DNA from: CAYYGL01 sp964471235
GTDB lineage: Bacteria > Calditrichota > Calditrichia > RBG-13-44-9 > J075
Reading direction: 5' to 3'
Length of the DNA: 11,933 nt
Assembly (NCBI GenBank): GCA_964471235.1
Contig: CAYYGL010000149.1
Span: 1 to 11,933 of the forward strand
In this document: in pieces, positions 1 through 6,648 of the stretch
How positions within the stretch are numbered: position 1 is the first letter of the stretch
Layout: every line of letters begins with the position of its first letter
Position numbers and translations under genes: made by a program
Notes under the pieces: model-generated
The model's database searches: none
What the model was told of the DNA's origin: nothing
What the model saw: only the letters and a program-made list of their open reading frames with translations

Positions 1-1074
1 CTGGATGCCGGTCAATTTACCGAGGAGAGTTTACAATTTTTGCAGGCGTTTGCCAGTCAGGCAGCCGTGGCAATTGAAAACGCCCGGCTGTTTGAGCAGG
101 TGAAATCGGAGAATGAGCGGTTGAAAAAACAGATTTCTCTCAGCGATATCTTCCCGGAAATTATTGGCAACAGTGAAGCAATCCGGAGAGTGCTGGAGAT
201 GATTCGGGATGTGGCGGATTCATCGGCGACGGTGTTAATTGAGGGGGAAAGCGGTACCGGGAAAGAACTGGTCGCCCGGGCAATTCACTACCATTCTTCC
301 CGTAGGAACAACCTGTTCATCCCCATCTTTTGCGGCAGTCTTTCGGAGAACCTGTTGGAAAGCGAATTGTTTGGTCATAAAAAAGGGGCCTTTACCGGTG
401 CCGTTGAGAATAAACCCGGGTTATTTGAAGAGGCTCACCAGGGTACCCTCTTTCTGGATGAGATTGCCGACATCAACAAGAATATCCAGACCAAACTGCT
501 GCGATTGATACAGGAGGGAGAGTTTAAACGAGTGGGAGAAAACAAAATCCGCCGGGCCGATGTGCGGATCATCTGCGCAACGAACAAAGATTTATGGAAG
601 GAGGTAGAAGCGGGGAATTTCCGGGAAGACCTCTATTACCGGCTGAACGTCATCAATATTAAAATGCCGCCTTTGCGGGACCGGCTGGATGATATCCCCT
701 TGTTAGCCGAGCATTTTTTGCAAAAATTTATCCGTGAGAACAAGAAACCGCTAAAAGGATTCACCCCCCAGGCATTGGAAGAAATCAGAAAATACAGTTG
801 GCCCGGCAATATCCGGGAATTGGAAAACACCATCGAGCGTGCCGTCATTCTGGCAAGAGGAACCCACATCACCCCGGACTTGCTGCATTTAACCCGTCCT
901 CAGGCAGAAACCTCCCTGGTAGGAAAACCCTTAAAAGAGATTGAGCGAATGGCGATTGCCAGGACTCTGGAAGCCACCGGTAACAATCGTACCAAGACTG
1001 CCCAGATTCTGGGCGTTTCCCGCCGTTGGCTGCAATATCGCTTAAAAGAATGGGGAATCGGGGATGGTAATTGA
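1..1074 (+). CDS. Sigma-54-dependent transcriptional activator (GAF-AAA+-Fis), 5' partial
   Basis: This is the C-terminal 357 residues of a bacterial enhancer-binding protein that remodels sigma-54 RNA polymerase using ATP. The reading frame is open from base 1, so the start lies outside the window. The first ~35 residues look like the last helix of a GAF domain ending AVAIENARLF, then a short coiled-coil-like linker. The AAA+ domain has Walker A GESGTGKE (244-267), the sigma-54 contact loop GAFTGA (385-402), Walker B GTLFLDE (442-462), the CATNKDL sensor I region, the FREDLYYRLNV arginine-finger region and WPGNIRELEN (sensor II). A Fis-type helix-turn-helix fills the C-terminus from about base 949 (GNNRTKTAQILGVSRRWLQY). 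All ATPase residues are present, so it should be active. The signal is probably sensed by the GAF domain or by an unseen N-terminal domain. The stop overlaps the kinase start by 11 bp, which suggests coupled expression. Family assignment is secure; the target genes are unknown. Confidence 0.96.
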   Translation: MDAGQFTEESLQFLQAFASQAAVAIENARLFEQVKSENERLKKQISLSDIFPEIIGNSEAIRRVLEMIRDVADSSATVLIEGESGTGKELVARAIHYHSSRRNNLFIPIFCGSLSENLLESELFGHKKGAFTGAVENKPGLFEEAHQGTLFLDEIADINKNIQTKLLRLIQEGEFKRVGENKIRRADVRIICATNKDLWKEVEAGNFREDLYYRLNVINIKMPPLRDRLDDIPLLAEHFLQKFIRENKKPLKGFTPQALEEIRKYSWPGNIRELENTIERAVILARGTHITPDLLHLTRPQAETSLVGKPLKEIERMAIARTLEATGNNRTKTAQILGVSRRWLQYRLKEWGIGDGN

Positions 1075-2794
1075 AGGCTTTGAGATCATTCGGGAGATTT
1101 CCCGGGGCGCTATAACCACGGTTTATTTAGGAAAGCAAACCGCCCTGGATCGCCCGGTATTGATCAAAATGCTGAACTCCCAATGGCATCGGGAAAGCGA
1201 TATTGTGGAACGGTTTCGCCGGGAAGCCATTATTTGCGCTCGCCTGAAACATCCTAATATTGTTGATATTTTCGATGTGGGAACCGAAGTGGACCAACTT
1301 TACCTGGTGATTGAATTCATTCAGGGACTAAATCTCACCGAATTTATTCGCCGCTATCATCCCATTCCGATAGAATTAATTTTCTTCATTTCCCGGGAAA
1401 TTTTACAGGGACTTTCCTACGCCCACAACCAGGGCATTTTGCACCGGGATATGAAGCCTGCCAATATTATGATCAGTGAGGAAGGGGCGGTAAAGATTAC
1501 CGATTTCGGGCTGGCATTAATGCCGGAGATGCCGACGATCACCGTGCAAGGCACAACGGTAGGAACCCCGGCCTACATGTCGCCCGAACAGGCAAAAGCC
1601 AGCGTGTTAGACCAGCGTTCCGATTTGTTTAGTGTGGGCGCCACCTTATATGAGCTTGCTTCCGGCACGTCTCCGTTCGGCGGTAATAGTTTTGGCGAAT
1701 CCATCCGAAACGTGTTGGAATCTTCCCCGCCACCGCTTAACAAAGTTCGGCCGGAAATCCCCCGGTGGTACTCTGACTTGATAGAGTCGTTATTGAATAA
1801 AACGCCCACCCAACGCCCTGCCTCCGCAAAAGAAATCTTACGCCTGCCCGGTTTCCATAAACTCCATGTTACGTCGGAAATCCTGGCGGAATTTATGAAG
1901 AACCCTGCCTCTTTTGCCGCCTCAGATACAATAAATACCAAAACGGCTGCCGCCCTTCCTTCCCGGAAATCATTTCGATGGCAGCTATGGGCTACCGTTC
2001 TGTTTGCCCTGCTCTTATTGGTGGTGATAATGGCGAAAGTCAATAACGCCAATCAACCCGGCGTCAACGGGAACAACGGTGAAGCAATGTCTGTACCGGT
2101 AACGGATTCCGTAGGGAACTCTGCCGGTGAGATTGTTCAGCCAATCCGGACCGGAAAAGACAGCATCCCGGCAGAAAAAGCCCCGGAACCACCCACCTCT
2201 ACCGGTCAGCCCCTCGCTCATTCCCTTGATAGCAGCGGACTGAAAAATGAACCATCCGCTCCGCAACCGGTTTCCAGGGAGCAATTTCTGCCGGTGGAGA
2301 ATGTTCAGAGCCGACAGTCACCGCCGGAAACAAACCCTAACACAGGGGAAGAGACAGCAGCCGAGAACCCTGCACCCGGAAAATTGATGGTTATCTGTTC
2401 TCCCTGGGCGGAGGTTTATATTGATGGCATCAAAAAAGAAACCACCCCTTTGCTAAATCCTATCGAACTCCAACCGGGGAAATATCATCTGGAACTACGC
2501 AACCCGACCCTGGGGTCTTATAACCAGACAGTGGTCATCAAACCGGGGCAACTGGATTCAGTCGTGGTGAATTTAATTCCTTCTCTGGGCACTTTGAACT
2601 TGCAGGTAATCCCCTGGGCGAAGGTCTACATTAACGGGGAATACCGGGAGACAACTCCGTTAAAAGAGCCGCTTACCCTGCCGGTCGGTAAATACGAATT
2701 AAAATTAGTCAATCCTGCTTTCCGGGTCTGGATAGACTCCATCGAAATACATCCCGGGGAAATTGTGACCCGGCAAATATTTTTACAGCCGTAA
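1064..2794 (+). CDS. Membrane Ser/Thr protein kinase (PknB-like) with two PEGA domains
   Basis: A 576-aa Hanks-type kinase. The cytoplasmic catalytic domain (about residues 6-265) has the ATP lysine K35 (VLIK), the helix-C glutamate E54, the catalytic loop HRDMKPAN (H127-R128-D129), DFG (147-149), and GTPAYMSPEQ at the end of the activation segment, so it is an RD kinase expected to be active. The glycine-rich loop is degenerate (SRGAIT at 13-18, where GxGxxG is usual). A single transmembrane segment spans about 306-324. A Pro/Ser/Thr-rich spacer (about 327-438) follows, then two tandem PEGA domains (about 439-508 and 509-576), each with a TPL...PGKY core. PEGA domains are usually extracytoplasmic and may bind cell-surface polymers. 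The ATG lies inside the end of the sigma-54 activator gene (11-bp overlap), so the two are probably translationally coupled. The kinase may act on that activator, or both may answer envelope signals; this is inference. The overlapping start has a G-rich stretch upstream rather than a strong Shine-Dalgarno. Confidence 0.95.
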   Translation: MVIEGFEIIREISRGAITTVYLGKQTALDRPVLIKMLNSQWHRESDIVERFRREAIICARLKHPNIVDIFDVGTEVDQLYLVIEFIQGLNLTEFIRRYHPIPIELIFFISREILQGLSYAHNQGILHRDMKPANIMISEEGAVKITDFGLALMPEMPTITVQGTTVGTPAYMSPEQAKASVLDQRSDLFSVGATLYELASGTSPFGGNSFGESIRNVLESSPPPLNKVRPEIPRWYSDLIESLLNKTPTQRPASAKEILRLPGFHKLHVTSEILAEFMKNPASFAASDTINTKTAAALPSRKSFRWQLWATVLFALLLLVVIMAKVNNANQPGVNGNNGEAMSVPVTDSVGNSAGEIVQPIRTGKDSIPAEKAPEPPTSTGQPLAHSLDSSGLKNEPSAPQPVSREQFLPVENVQSRQSPPETNPNTGEETAAENPAPGKLMVICSPWAEVYIDGIKKETTPLLNPIELQPGKYHLELRNPTLGSYNQTVVIKPGQLDSVVVNLIPSLGTLNLQVIPWAKVYINGEYRETTPLKEPLTLPVGKYELKLVNPAFRVWIDSIEIHPGEIVTRQIFLQP

Positions 2795-2993
2795 GGGGAT
2801 GGGATATTCTCTGTCGATGGAGAATTAAAAGGCACTGGTGAGCGGAGAGTGGTACGGAGTTAAACACCGATACCATTTTCAATTAAAAACGATTATATTT
2901 TCAGTGAAATGGGATGCGCATGTCATCTCGTATCTGCCTGCCCTTGTGGGGGGAGCCGGCATCTTCATCGATACTTCATAAACCGGAACTAAT

Positions 2994-3830
2994 ATGCCGA
3001 GTTATCCTGAACGAAATCAGTTAGCGGTTTTTGTTAACAAATTTAAGGCTTTATTTTATCATGTTTTATTGTTAAGCCTCATCCTTCCGGGCTTTATCTT
3101 AACGGGGTGGGCACAACCTGCCGCCAGCGATGTGTTGCAGGTAAAACATTTCTATGATGCCGTGGCGTTCGATAAAGCCATCTCCCTGGGGAGGGAACTG
3201 CTGCGTTCGGCGGATAAGTTATCATCCGAAGAACTTGCGATTGTTCATCAGTATATGGCACTTGCCTTTTATAACATTGGCAAGCTGGATTCCTCCCGCG
3301 CTCACTTTTTGAGTTTGTTAAGCATTCAACCCGATGTGGAATTGGACCCGGTCAACATTTCCCCGAAAATCATCAACTTCTTTAAGAGCCTCCAGAAGGA
3401 ATTCCAAACACTGAACCAGCAAAAGGGTCTGCCAACGTTCACCCGTTATATTTTTGTTGAAGATCCGCGTCCCGCAGCTGGCTGGCGTTCCGCCCTGCTC
3501 CCCGGCTGGGGACAGTTTTACAAACATCAGAAGATGCGAGGCATTGTGCTGGGCGGGGCGTTCTGGAGCAGTTTGATTGCTACCGGCTTTGCCGCCTTGC
3601 GAGAAAGTAAAACCCACCGGGATTACCTGAACAGTCGGACTCCGGCAAACATCAACCGAAACTATGACACGTATAACAACTGGTATAAAACCCGCCGGGC
3701 GCTTACCGTCACCACCGCAGTGTTGTGGGGAATTACCGTGGCAGATGCCCTGTGGAGCGGTTATCCCAAACCGACGGTAGCCCTGACCCGCGCAGGAACA
3801 GCGGAATTTGGGCTAACGGTTCGTTTTTAA
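2994..3830 (+). CDS. Exported TPR / DUF5683-like membrane protein
   Basis: A 278-aa protein of unknown function. The N-terminus has a basic stretch and a hydrophobic segment (about 17-39) ending GWAQ, which looks like a signal peptide cleaved after A40. Residues about 48-140 are helical and TPR-like, with a repeat around FDKAISLGRELL and YNIGKLDSSRAHFLSLLSI, then an ISPKIINFF stretch seen in similar envelope proteins. From about 164 comes a DUF5683-type module: RSALLPGWGQFYKHQKMRG followed by hydrophobic segments at about 183-201 and 238-255. The protein ends in an aromatic-terminated strand (LTVRF). It lies 199 bp after the kinase gene on the same strand, so it may belong to the same unit, although the gap allows its own promoter. 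The Shine-Dalgarno is weak (GGAA about 8 bases before the ATG), so the exact start is not certain. DUF5683 has no defined function; a role at the envelope is inferred. Confidence 0.82.
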   Translation: MPSYPERNQLAVFVNKFKALFYHVLLLSLILPGFILTGWAQPAASDVLQVKHFYDAVAFDKAISLGRELLRSADKLSSEELAIVHQYMALAFYNIGKLDSSRAHFLSLLSIQPDVELDPVNISPKIINFFKSLQKEFQTLNQQKGLPTFTRYIFVEDPRPAAGWRSALLPGWGQFYKHQKMRGIVLGGAFWSSLIATGFAALRESKTHRDYLNSRTPANINRNYDTYNNWYKTRRALTVTTAVLWGITVADALWSGYPKPTVALTRAGTAEFGLTVRF

Positions 3831-3877
3831 CCCCCCCCGGATGCTGCAACTGCCGATATTCGTCACATATTACCTGA

Positions 3878-4825
3878 TTACGGCTTCGGCAACTTCTTCC
3901 CACTAATTGGTTTATTTATCAATACTTCTGAGGAGTTCTGCAATGGCACCGTTGCCGGAGATGCTCCCTGCTCTGTCCGGGAACCGAACAGGGAGGCGTA
4001 ATTTTGAGCAATCTCCGCACCTAAAAAAAGAATCTGCACTGAATAATACACCCAGATTAAAATAACCACGAAAGAACTGGCTGCCCCGAAAATCGTAATC
4101 AGCCGGCTTTTTGCCAGGTATAACCCGATTAAAAATTTCCCGATGGTGAACAGCAGGGAGGCGATGGCAGCCCCGGGAAGAACATCTTTCCAGGAAATCC
4201 GGGTATCCGGTAAGTGTTTGTATATCATTCCAAATAGAAAAGAGATAATGAAAAAAGACACCAGTAAATTGCCAATCTGCCAGATATAAACGTAGGTGAA
4301 GGCTGGTACGAATTCGGAGAGAATCTTACCGAATCCGGCAAGGATGACATCGATAAAGACCAGCCCGAACAGCAGTATCCCAATCGAGAGGATCATAATG
4401 ATTGAGAAAATGCGATTAATAAGAATACTGATGACCCAATGACGGTGAGGAGTTTCCACATCCCAGATTTTGTTCAGGGTCATTTTAAGCTGGGCAAACA
4501 CATTGGTGGCGGCAATCAGGAGAATAATAATGGTCACAATTTTGGGAAAGGTGCCAATGGTGAGATGCTGCCCGGCTTCAATCATTTTTTGAACGGTGGT
4601 GGCAGTGTTCACTCCGATGAGAGATTGCAGCCGTTCTACAATCACCCCCTTTACTGCTTCTTCTCCGAAAATGGTGCCCCCGATATTGATTACAATGACA
4701 AAGGTGGGTGCCAGGGAAAACAGTGTATAGTATGCCACGGCGGCTGCCAACCAGGAGACATTATGCCGACGCCATCCGGCAACGGTCGCCTTTAGTAACA
4801 AATGTGATGCCCGAATGAACCCCAT
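3878..4825 (-). CDS. YihY/BrkB-family inner-membrane protein
   Basis: A 315-aa polytopic membrane protein of the YihY/virulence factor BrkB family, once mislabelled as RNase BN. Its transport or other role is not established. Hydrophobic segments lie at about 27-50, 95-112, 135-163, 183-202, 215-236 and 248-272, giving the six spans normal for the family. Family landmarks include WLAAAVAYYTLFSLAP in span 1, PDTRISWKDVLPGAA before span 5, and FGAASSFVVILIWVYYSVQI with LGAE near the last span. The C-terminal ~35 residues are a polar tail. I chose the ATG at 4825-4823 because AGGAG sits just upstream of it. The frame stays open to a TTG at 4861, but no Shine-Dalgarno precedes the TTG or the ATG at 4837. 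It lies 145 bp after the crp-type gene on the same strand and converges with the DUF5683 gene across a 47-bp gap. No clear intrinsic terminator is visible in that gap. Confidence 0.92.
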   Translation of the reverse strand: MGFIRASHLLLKATVAGWRRHNVSWLAAAVAYYTLFSLAPTFVIVINIGGTIFGEEAVKGVIVERLQSLIGVNTATTVQKMIEAGQHLTIGTFPKIVTIIILLIAATNVFAQLKMTLNKIWDVETPHRHWVISILINRIFSIIMILSIGILLFGLVFIDVILAGFGKILSEFVPAFTYVYIWQIGNLLVSFFIISFLFGMIYKHLPDTRISWKDVLPGAAIASLLFTIGKFLIGLYLAKSRLITIFGAASSFVVILIWVYYSVQILFLGAEIAQNYASLFGSRTEQGASPATVPLQNSSEVLINKPISGKKLPKP

Positions 4826-4970
4826 TGCTCTCCTCATGAATAGGAGCGAATATACGATCAAATAGGAGGAGATGGAAACAAATGGGGAAATTCACGCGGG
4901 TACGCCGGGGGAGGGACCTGGTGGGGGATTCAGCAGGGGATATCAGACACCGGGGAAGGGATGACCCCGT

Positions 4971-5648
4971 TCATCCGGCGTAAGAATATTGATCTCCATA
5001 CGCCAGAAGCCCTTCTTTATCGAGGATGGTAATTTTTCCCCTCGATAGTTGAATCAAATGTTCCTGCTCAAAGCCTTTCAAAATCCGGCTGACTACTTCT
5101 CTTGCTGTTCCGACCTCCCGGGCGATCTCGGAATGCGTCATATACAGGCTGTCATGAAACAGGGTTCCTTTTCTGGCTAACAACATCGCAATCCGTTCAT
5201 CTACCCGATGGAAAACTAACGATTCAATTTTAAATAACATTTCAATCAACTGGGGAGAAACCGAAAGGAATAGGAACTCCCGCCAACTCTCAAAACGGTT
5301 TGCCCATTCTCGTGCTTTTGACGCCGGAATTTCCAGGATGAGGGTCCCCGTTGTTGCCTGGGCATTTGCCAGAAACGGTTGACGATTAATAATACAAAAG
5401 GTGGTCAATAAACAACTTTGACCGGGACCAATATCATAAATCGTTATCTCTTTTCCCATTTCATTGGATTTGAGGATTTTAACTTTGCCTTCCAGAACCC
5501 AGTAAAAAAAATTACATTGATCACCTTCCAACAAAAAGAGATTGGCAGACGCGAAATGCCGGGAACAGGCATACTGCTGAAATTCCTTGAGGAAGTTTTT
5601 TTCCAACTTCTCCGGGTTGGGAAATAACTTGGCAAGCGGATACTTCAT
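4971..5648 (-). CDS. Crp/Fnr-family transcriptional regulator
   Basis: A 225-aa regulator with an N-terminal cyclic-nucleotide-like beta-barrel (about 15-110), a long dimerisation helix (about 125-150) and a C-terminal winged helix. The recognition unit THSEIAREVGTAREVVSRIL lies at 171-190. The phosphate-binding region of true CRP (an RS pair after GE) is not kept; it reads GPGQSCLLTTFC and later FLANAQA, so cAMP binding is unlikely. The four cysteines (C28, C45, C79, C85) do not match the Fe-S spacing of FNR. The SC-x5-C stretch at 78-85 resembles a Crp subgroup that I recall being found near thioredoxin or rhodanese genes, so thiol, sulfide or redox sensing is a possible but unproven role. 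The start is well supported: GAGGAG lies 5 bases before the ATG. It is divergent from the thioredoxin gene across 515 bp and probably regulates that interval. Its C-terminus is full length. Confidence 0.93.
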   Translation of the reverse strand: MKYPLAKLFPNPEKLEKNFLKEFQQYACSRHFASANLFLLEGDQCNFFYWVLEGKVKILKSNEMGKEITIYDIGPGQSCLLTTFCIINRQPFLANAQATTGTLILEIPASKAREWANRFESWREFLFLSVSPQLIEMLFKIESLVFHRVDERIAMLLARKGTLFHDSLYMTHSEIAREVGTAREVVSRILKGFEQEHLIQLSRGKITILDKEGLLAYGDQYSYAG

Positions 5649-5769
5649 AACGTCTCCTCAGTGGAGTGTGGTCAAAAATTCCGGCAGAATCATTTCCCGG
5701 GGAGCCGGGGACAACAAAACGGTGAAAATGCTTTTGAAGACATCCTGACCATCATAATTGAATCGTAAT

Positions 5770-5786
5770 ATTAGTAAAACTCTAAT
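5770..5786. promoter_or_regulatory. Candidate operator ATTAG-N7-CTAAT
   Basis: A perfect 5-bp inverted repeat with a 7-bp spacer lies upstream of the crp-type gene. The size and symmetry are compatible with a dimeric helix-turn-helix regulator such as a Crp/Fnr protein, and the position just downstream of the candidate crp promoter would allow autorepression. It does not match the E. coli CRP (TGTGA-N6-TCACA) or FNR (TTGAT-N4-ATCAA) consensus. AT-rich dyads of this size also arise by chance. Confidence 0.2.
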
Positions 5787-5803
5787 GTTGACAATTGGAA
5801 AGC

Positions 5804-5819
5804 ATCAATTTTAGTGCCA
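5804..5819 (-). promoter_or_regulatory. Candidate sigma-54 (-24/-12) promoter for the crp-type gene
   Basis: On the minus strand this reads TGGCACT-AAAA-TTGAT against the consensus TGGCACR-N4-TTGCW. The -24 half is a perfect TGGCAC and the spacing is right, but the usually invariant -12 GC is GA. The predicted start would be near 5794, leaving a leader of about 145 nt before the ATG at 5648. This was found by eye. The imperfect -12 element lowers confidence. Confidence 0.25.
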
Positions 5820-5885
5820 ACGGCTTCCATGGGTCTGATGATGCCAAAAACCTGTGAAAAAGAGGGAAAGACTACCTGGTGCTGT

Positions 5886-5947
5886 AACCGGTTTGCACGG
5901 GCAGGTGCACAGGCTGCGCAGCGTAGCCAGGGATACCTACCCCGGGG
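5886..5947. repeat. Cluster of four adjacent GC-rich palindromes
   Basis: Within 62 bp lie AACCGGTT (5886-5893), TGCAC-N6-GTGCA (5894-5909), GCTGCGCAGC (5913-5922) and CCCCGGGG (5940-5947). All are perfect dyads. They sit between the two outward-facing sigma-54-like elements, about 75-125 bp upstream of each predicted start, which is where enhancer sites for sigma-54 activators usually lie. Alternatively, the row of hairpins could be part of a transcribed structured RNA. No known riboswitch, tmRNA or SRP RNA core could be recognised. Confidence 0.5.
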
Positions 5948-5955
5948 AGTCTCAA

Positions 5956-5997
5956 CAAAGTTGGAAACAAGAGGTTTCAAACCTGGTCGAAACTTTG
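5956..5997. repeat. Nested inverted repeat (CAAAGTT...AACTTTG around AGGTTT-C-AAACCT)
   Basis: The outer arms CAAAGTT (5956-5962) and AACTTTG (5991-5997) pair perfectly. Inside them is the near-perfect palindrome AGGTTT-C-AAACCT (5972-5984). GAAAC occurs on both sides (5965-5969 and 5989-5993) and can pair with the central GTTTC (5974-5978 region), so mutually exclusive hairpins are possible. The right half overlaps the candidate sigma-54 element for the thioredoxin gene. Confidence 0.45.
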
Positions 5998-5999
5998 CA
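5984..5999 (+). promoter_or_regulatory. Candidate sigma-54 (-24/-12) promoter for the thioredoxin gene
   Basis: The sequence TGGTCGA-AACT-TTGCA has the invariant GG (5985-5986) and GC (5997-5998) exactly 10 bp apart and a perfect TTGCA -12 half. It matches 9 of 12 scored consensus positions; the CAC part of the -24 half is missing. The start would fall near 6010, about 150 nt before the ATG. A sigma-54 activator gene is in the same window, but no direct link is shown. Confidence 0.3.
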
Positions 6000-6163
6000 G
6001 ACGCAAGGGAAGGCGAATTCTACCGAGGCATTGAAAGATCGGTAATTGGTAAATCAGTTTTTGAAATGAAACAATTGCCTTAAGTGTAATGCGGAGAGTA
6101 TATTTTTCCGAATAAATTTGGCGGAAGAAATGAAAATCGGTCAACTCCATAGAACGGAGGTTT

Positions 6164-6502
6164 ATGAGCACCCCCACGTTTCCCCTTGATGATATTCGTG
6201 ATTTGCTGAATACCCGGGCAGCGGTATGCCTGTATTTTACCACCATGGATTGCGCAGTGTGCAAAAGTCTTAAGCCGAAGGTACAAAAACTGTTGGAGAC
6301 CCAATTTCCGATGATATTTTTTTTTGAGATTGATTGTCAGCAGCAGCCGGAGGTAGCAGGGCAATTCAGTGTATTCACCATTCCCACCGTATTGTGCTTT
6401 TTTGAGGGCAGGGAAACCATCCGTCTGGCACGCCACTTCAGTATGGGAGAGTTCGCTGAATTACTGGAACGTCCTTACCGGTTGCTGTTTGAGGCAGATT
6501 AA
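6164..6502 (+). CDS. Small thioredoxin-fold protein with CAVC active site
   Basis: A 112-aa single-domain thioredoxin-like protein without a signal peptide, so presumably cytoplasmic. The redox motif is C30-A-V-C33 in TTMDCAVCKSLKP, instead of the classic WCGPC. The cis-proline is P74 in FTIPTVL, and the glycine turn FFEGRE follows. Extra cysteines are C22, C58 and C78. The C-terminal ERPYRLLF (about 102-109) resembles a subgroup of small thioredoxins ending RPYxLLF. The active-site tryptophan is missing and the CxxC dipeptide AV is unusual, so its redox potential and partners may differ from general thioredoxin. GGAGG lies 3 bases before the ATG, a rather short spacing. The gene is divergent from the Crp-type regulator, the likely controller, and converges with the CX4CH protein gene. 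A run of nine T (6317-6325) lies within the frame. Fold confidence is high; the substrate is unknown. Confidence 0.92.
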   Translation: MSTPTFPLDDIRDLLNTRAAVCLYFTTMDCAVCKSLKPKVQKLLETQFPMIFFFEIDCQQQPEVAGQFSVFTIPTVLCFFEGRETIRLARHFSMGEFAELLERPYRLLFEAD

Positions 6503-6648
6503 AATCATCTCCCGGTCGTTTTCATATTCATTGTTGAACCCTTGGATTCCCCTCCGGCATGGCAAGCAGATGACTTATGTTTACCGTGCCCGATTGTTTC
6601 ATCCAATTTCCCTTGTATCGCGTTCTGTTAACGGTACGCCATAATCAA

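Larger units (their letters stand above)
5649..6163. other. 515-bp divergent intergenic region between the crp-type and thioredoxin genes
   Basis: No convincing protein gene is visible here. Short open frames exist on both strands (e.g. 5814-6083 and 5854-6045 +, 5771-5980 -), but they start at GTG or lack a Shine-Dalgarno and match no family I know. The stretch is AT-rich at both ends and GC-rich in the centre (about 5875-5950), where four short palindromes lie almost end to end. Two sigma-54-like elements point outwards, one toward each gene. Upstream untranslated leaders of roughly 145 nt (crp side) and 150 nt (thioredoxin side) would result. The size and symmetry suggest a control region or a structured RNA rather than junk, but neither is proven. 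Confidence 0.7.

Noticed and set aside
2806..2825. Terminator after the kinase gene (ATTCTC-N8-GAGAAT)
   Set aside because: The stem is only 6 bp and AT-rich, and it is followed by TAAAAGG rather than a U-run.
2830..2860. Sigma-54 promoter before the DUF5683 gene (GGCACTGGTGAGC or TGGTACG)
   Set aside because: The GG-to-GC spacing is 9 in the first candidate, and the second lacks the -12 GC.
4826..4861. Longer YihY/BrkB start at TTG 4861 or ATG 4837
   Set aside because: No Shine-Dalgarno before either one (the minus strand has CCTCCT, the wrong sense), while the ATG at 4825 has AGGAG just upstream.
5788..5793. TTGACA as a sigma-70 -35 box for the thioredoxin gene
   Set aside because: No acceptable -10 box lies 16-18 bp downstream, and the site is about 370 bp from the start codon.
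5880..5930. SRP 4.5S RNA, tmRNA or integron attC site
   Set aside because: GGTGCTGT suggested SRP RNA, but the conserved GGAAGCAGC loop is missing. No tmRNA ends or attC core boxes were found.
5771..6083. Short open frames in the crp/thioredoxin intergenic region (both strands)
   Set aside because: They start at GTG or other weak starts without a Shine-Dalgarno, overlap on both strands across a palindrome block, and resemble no known family.
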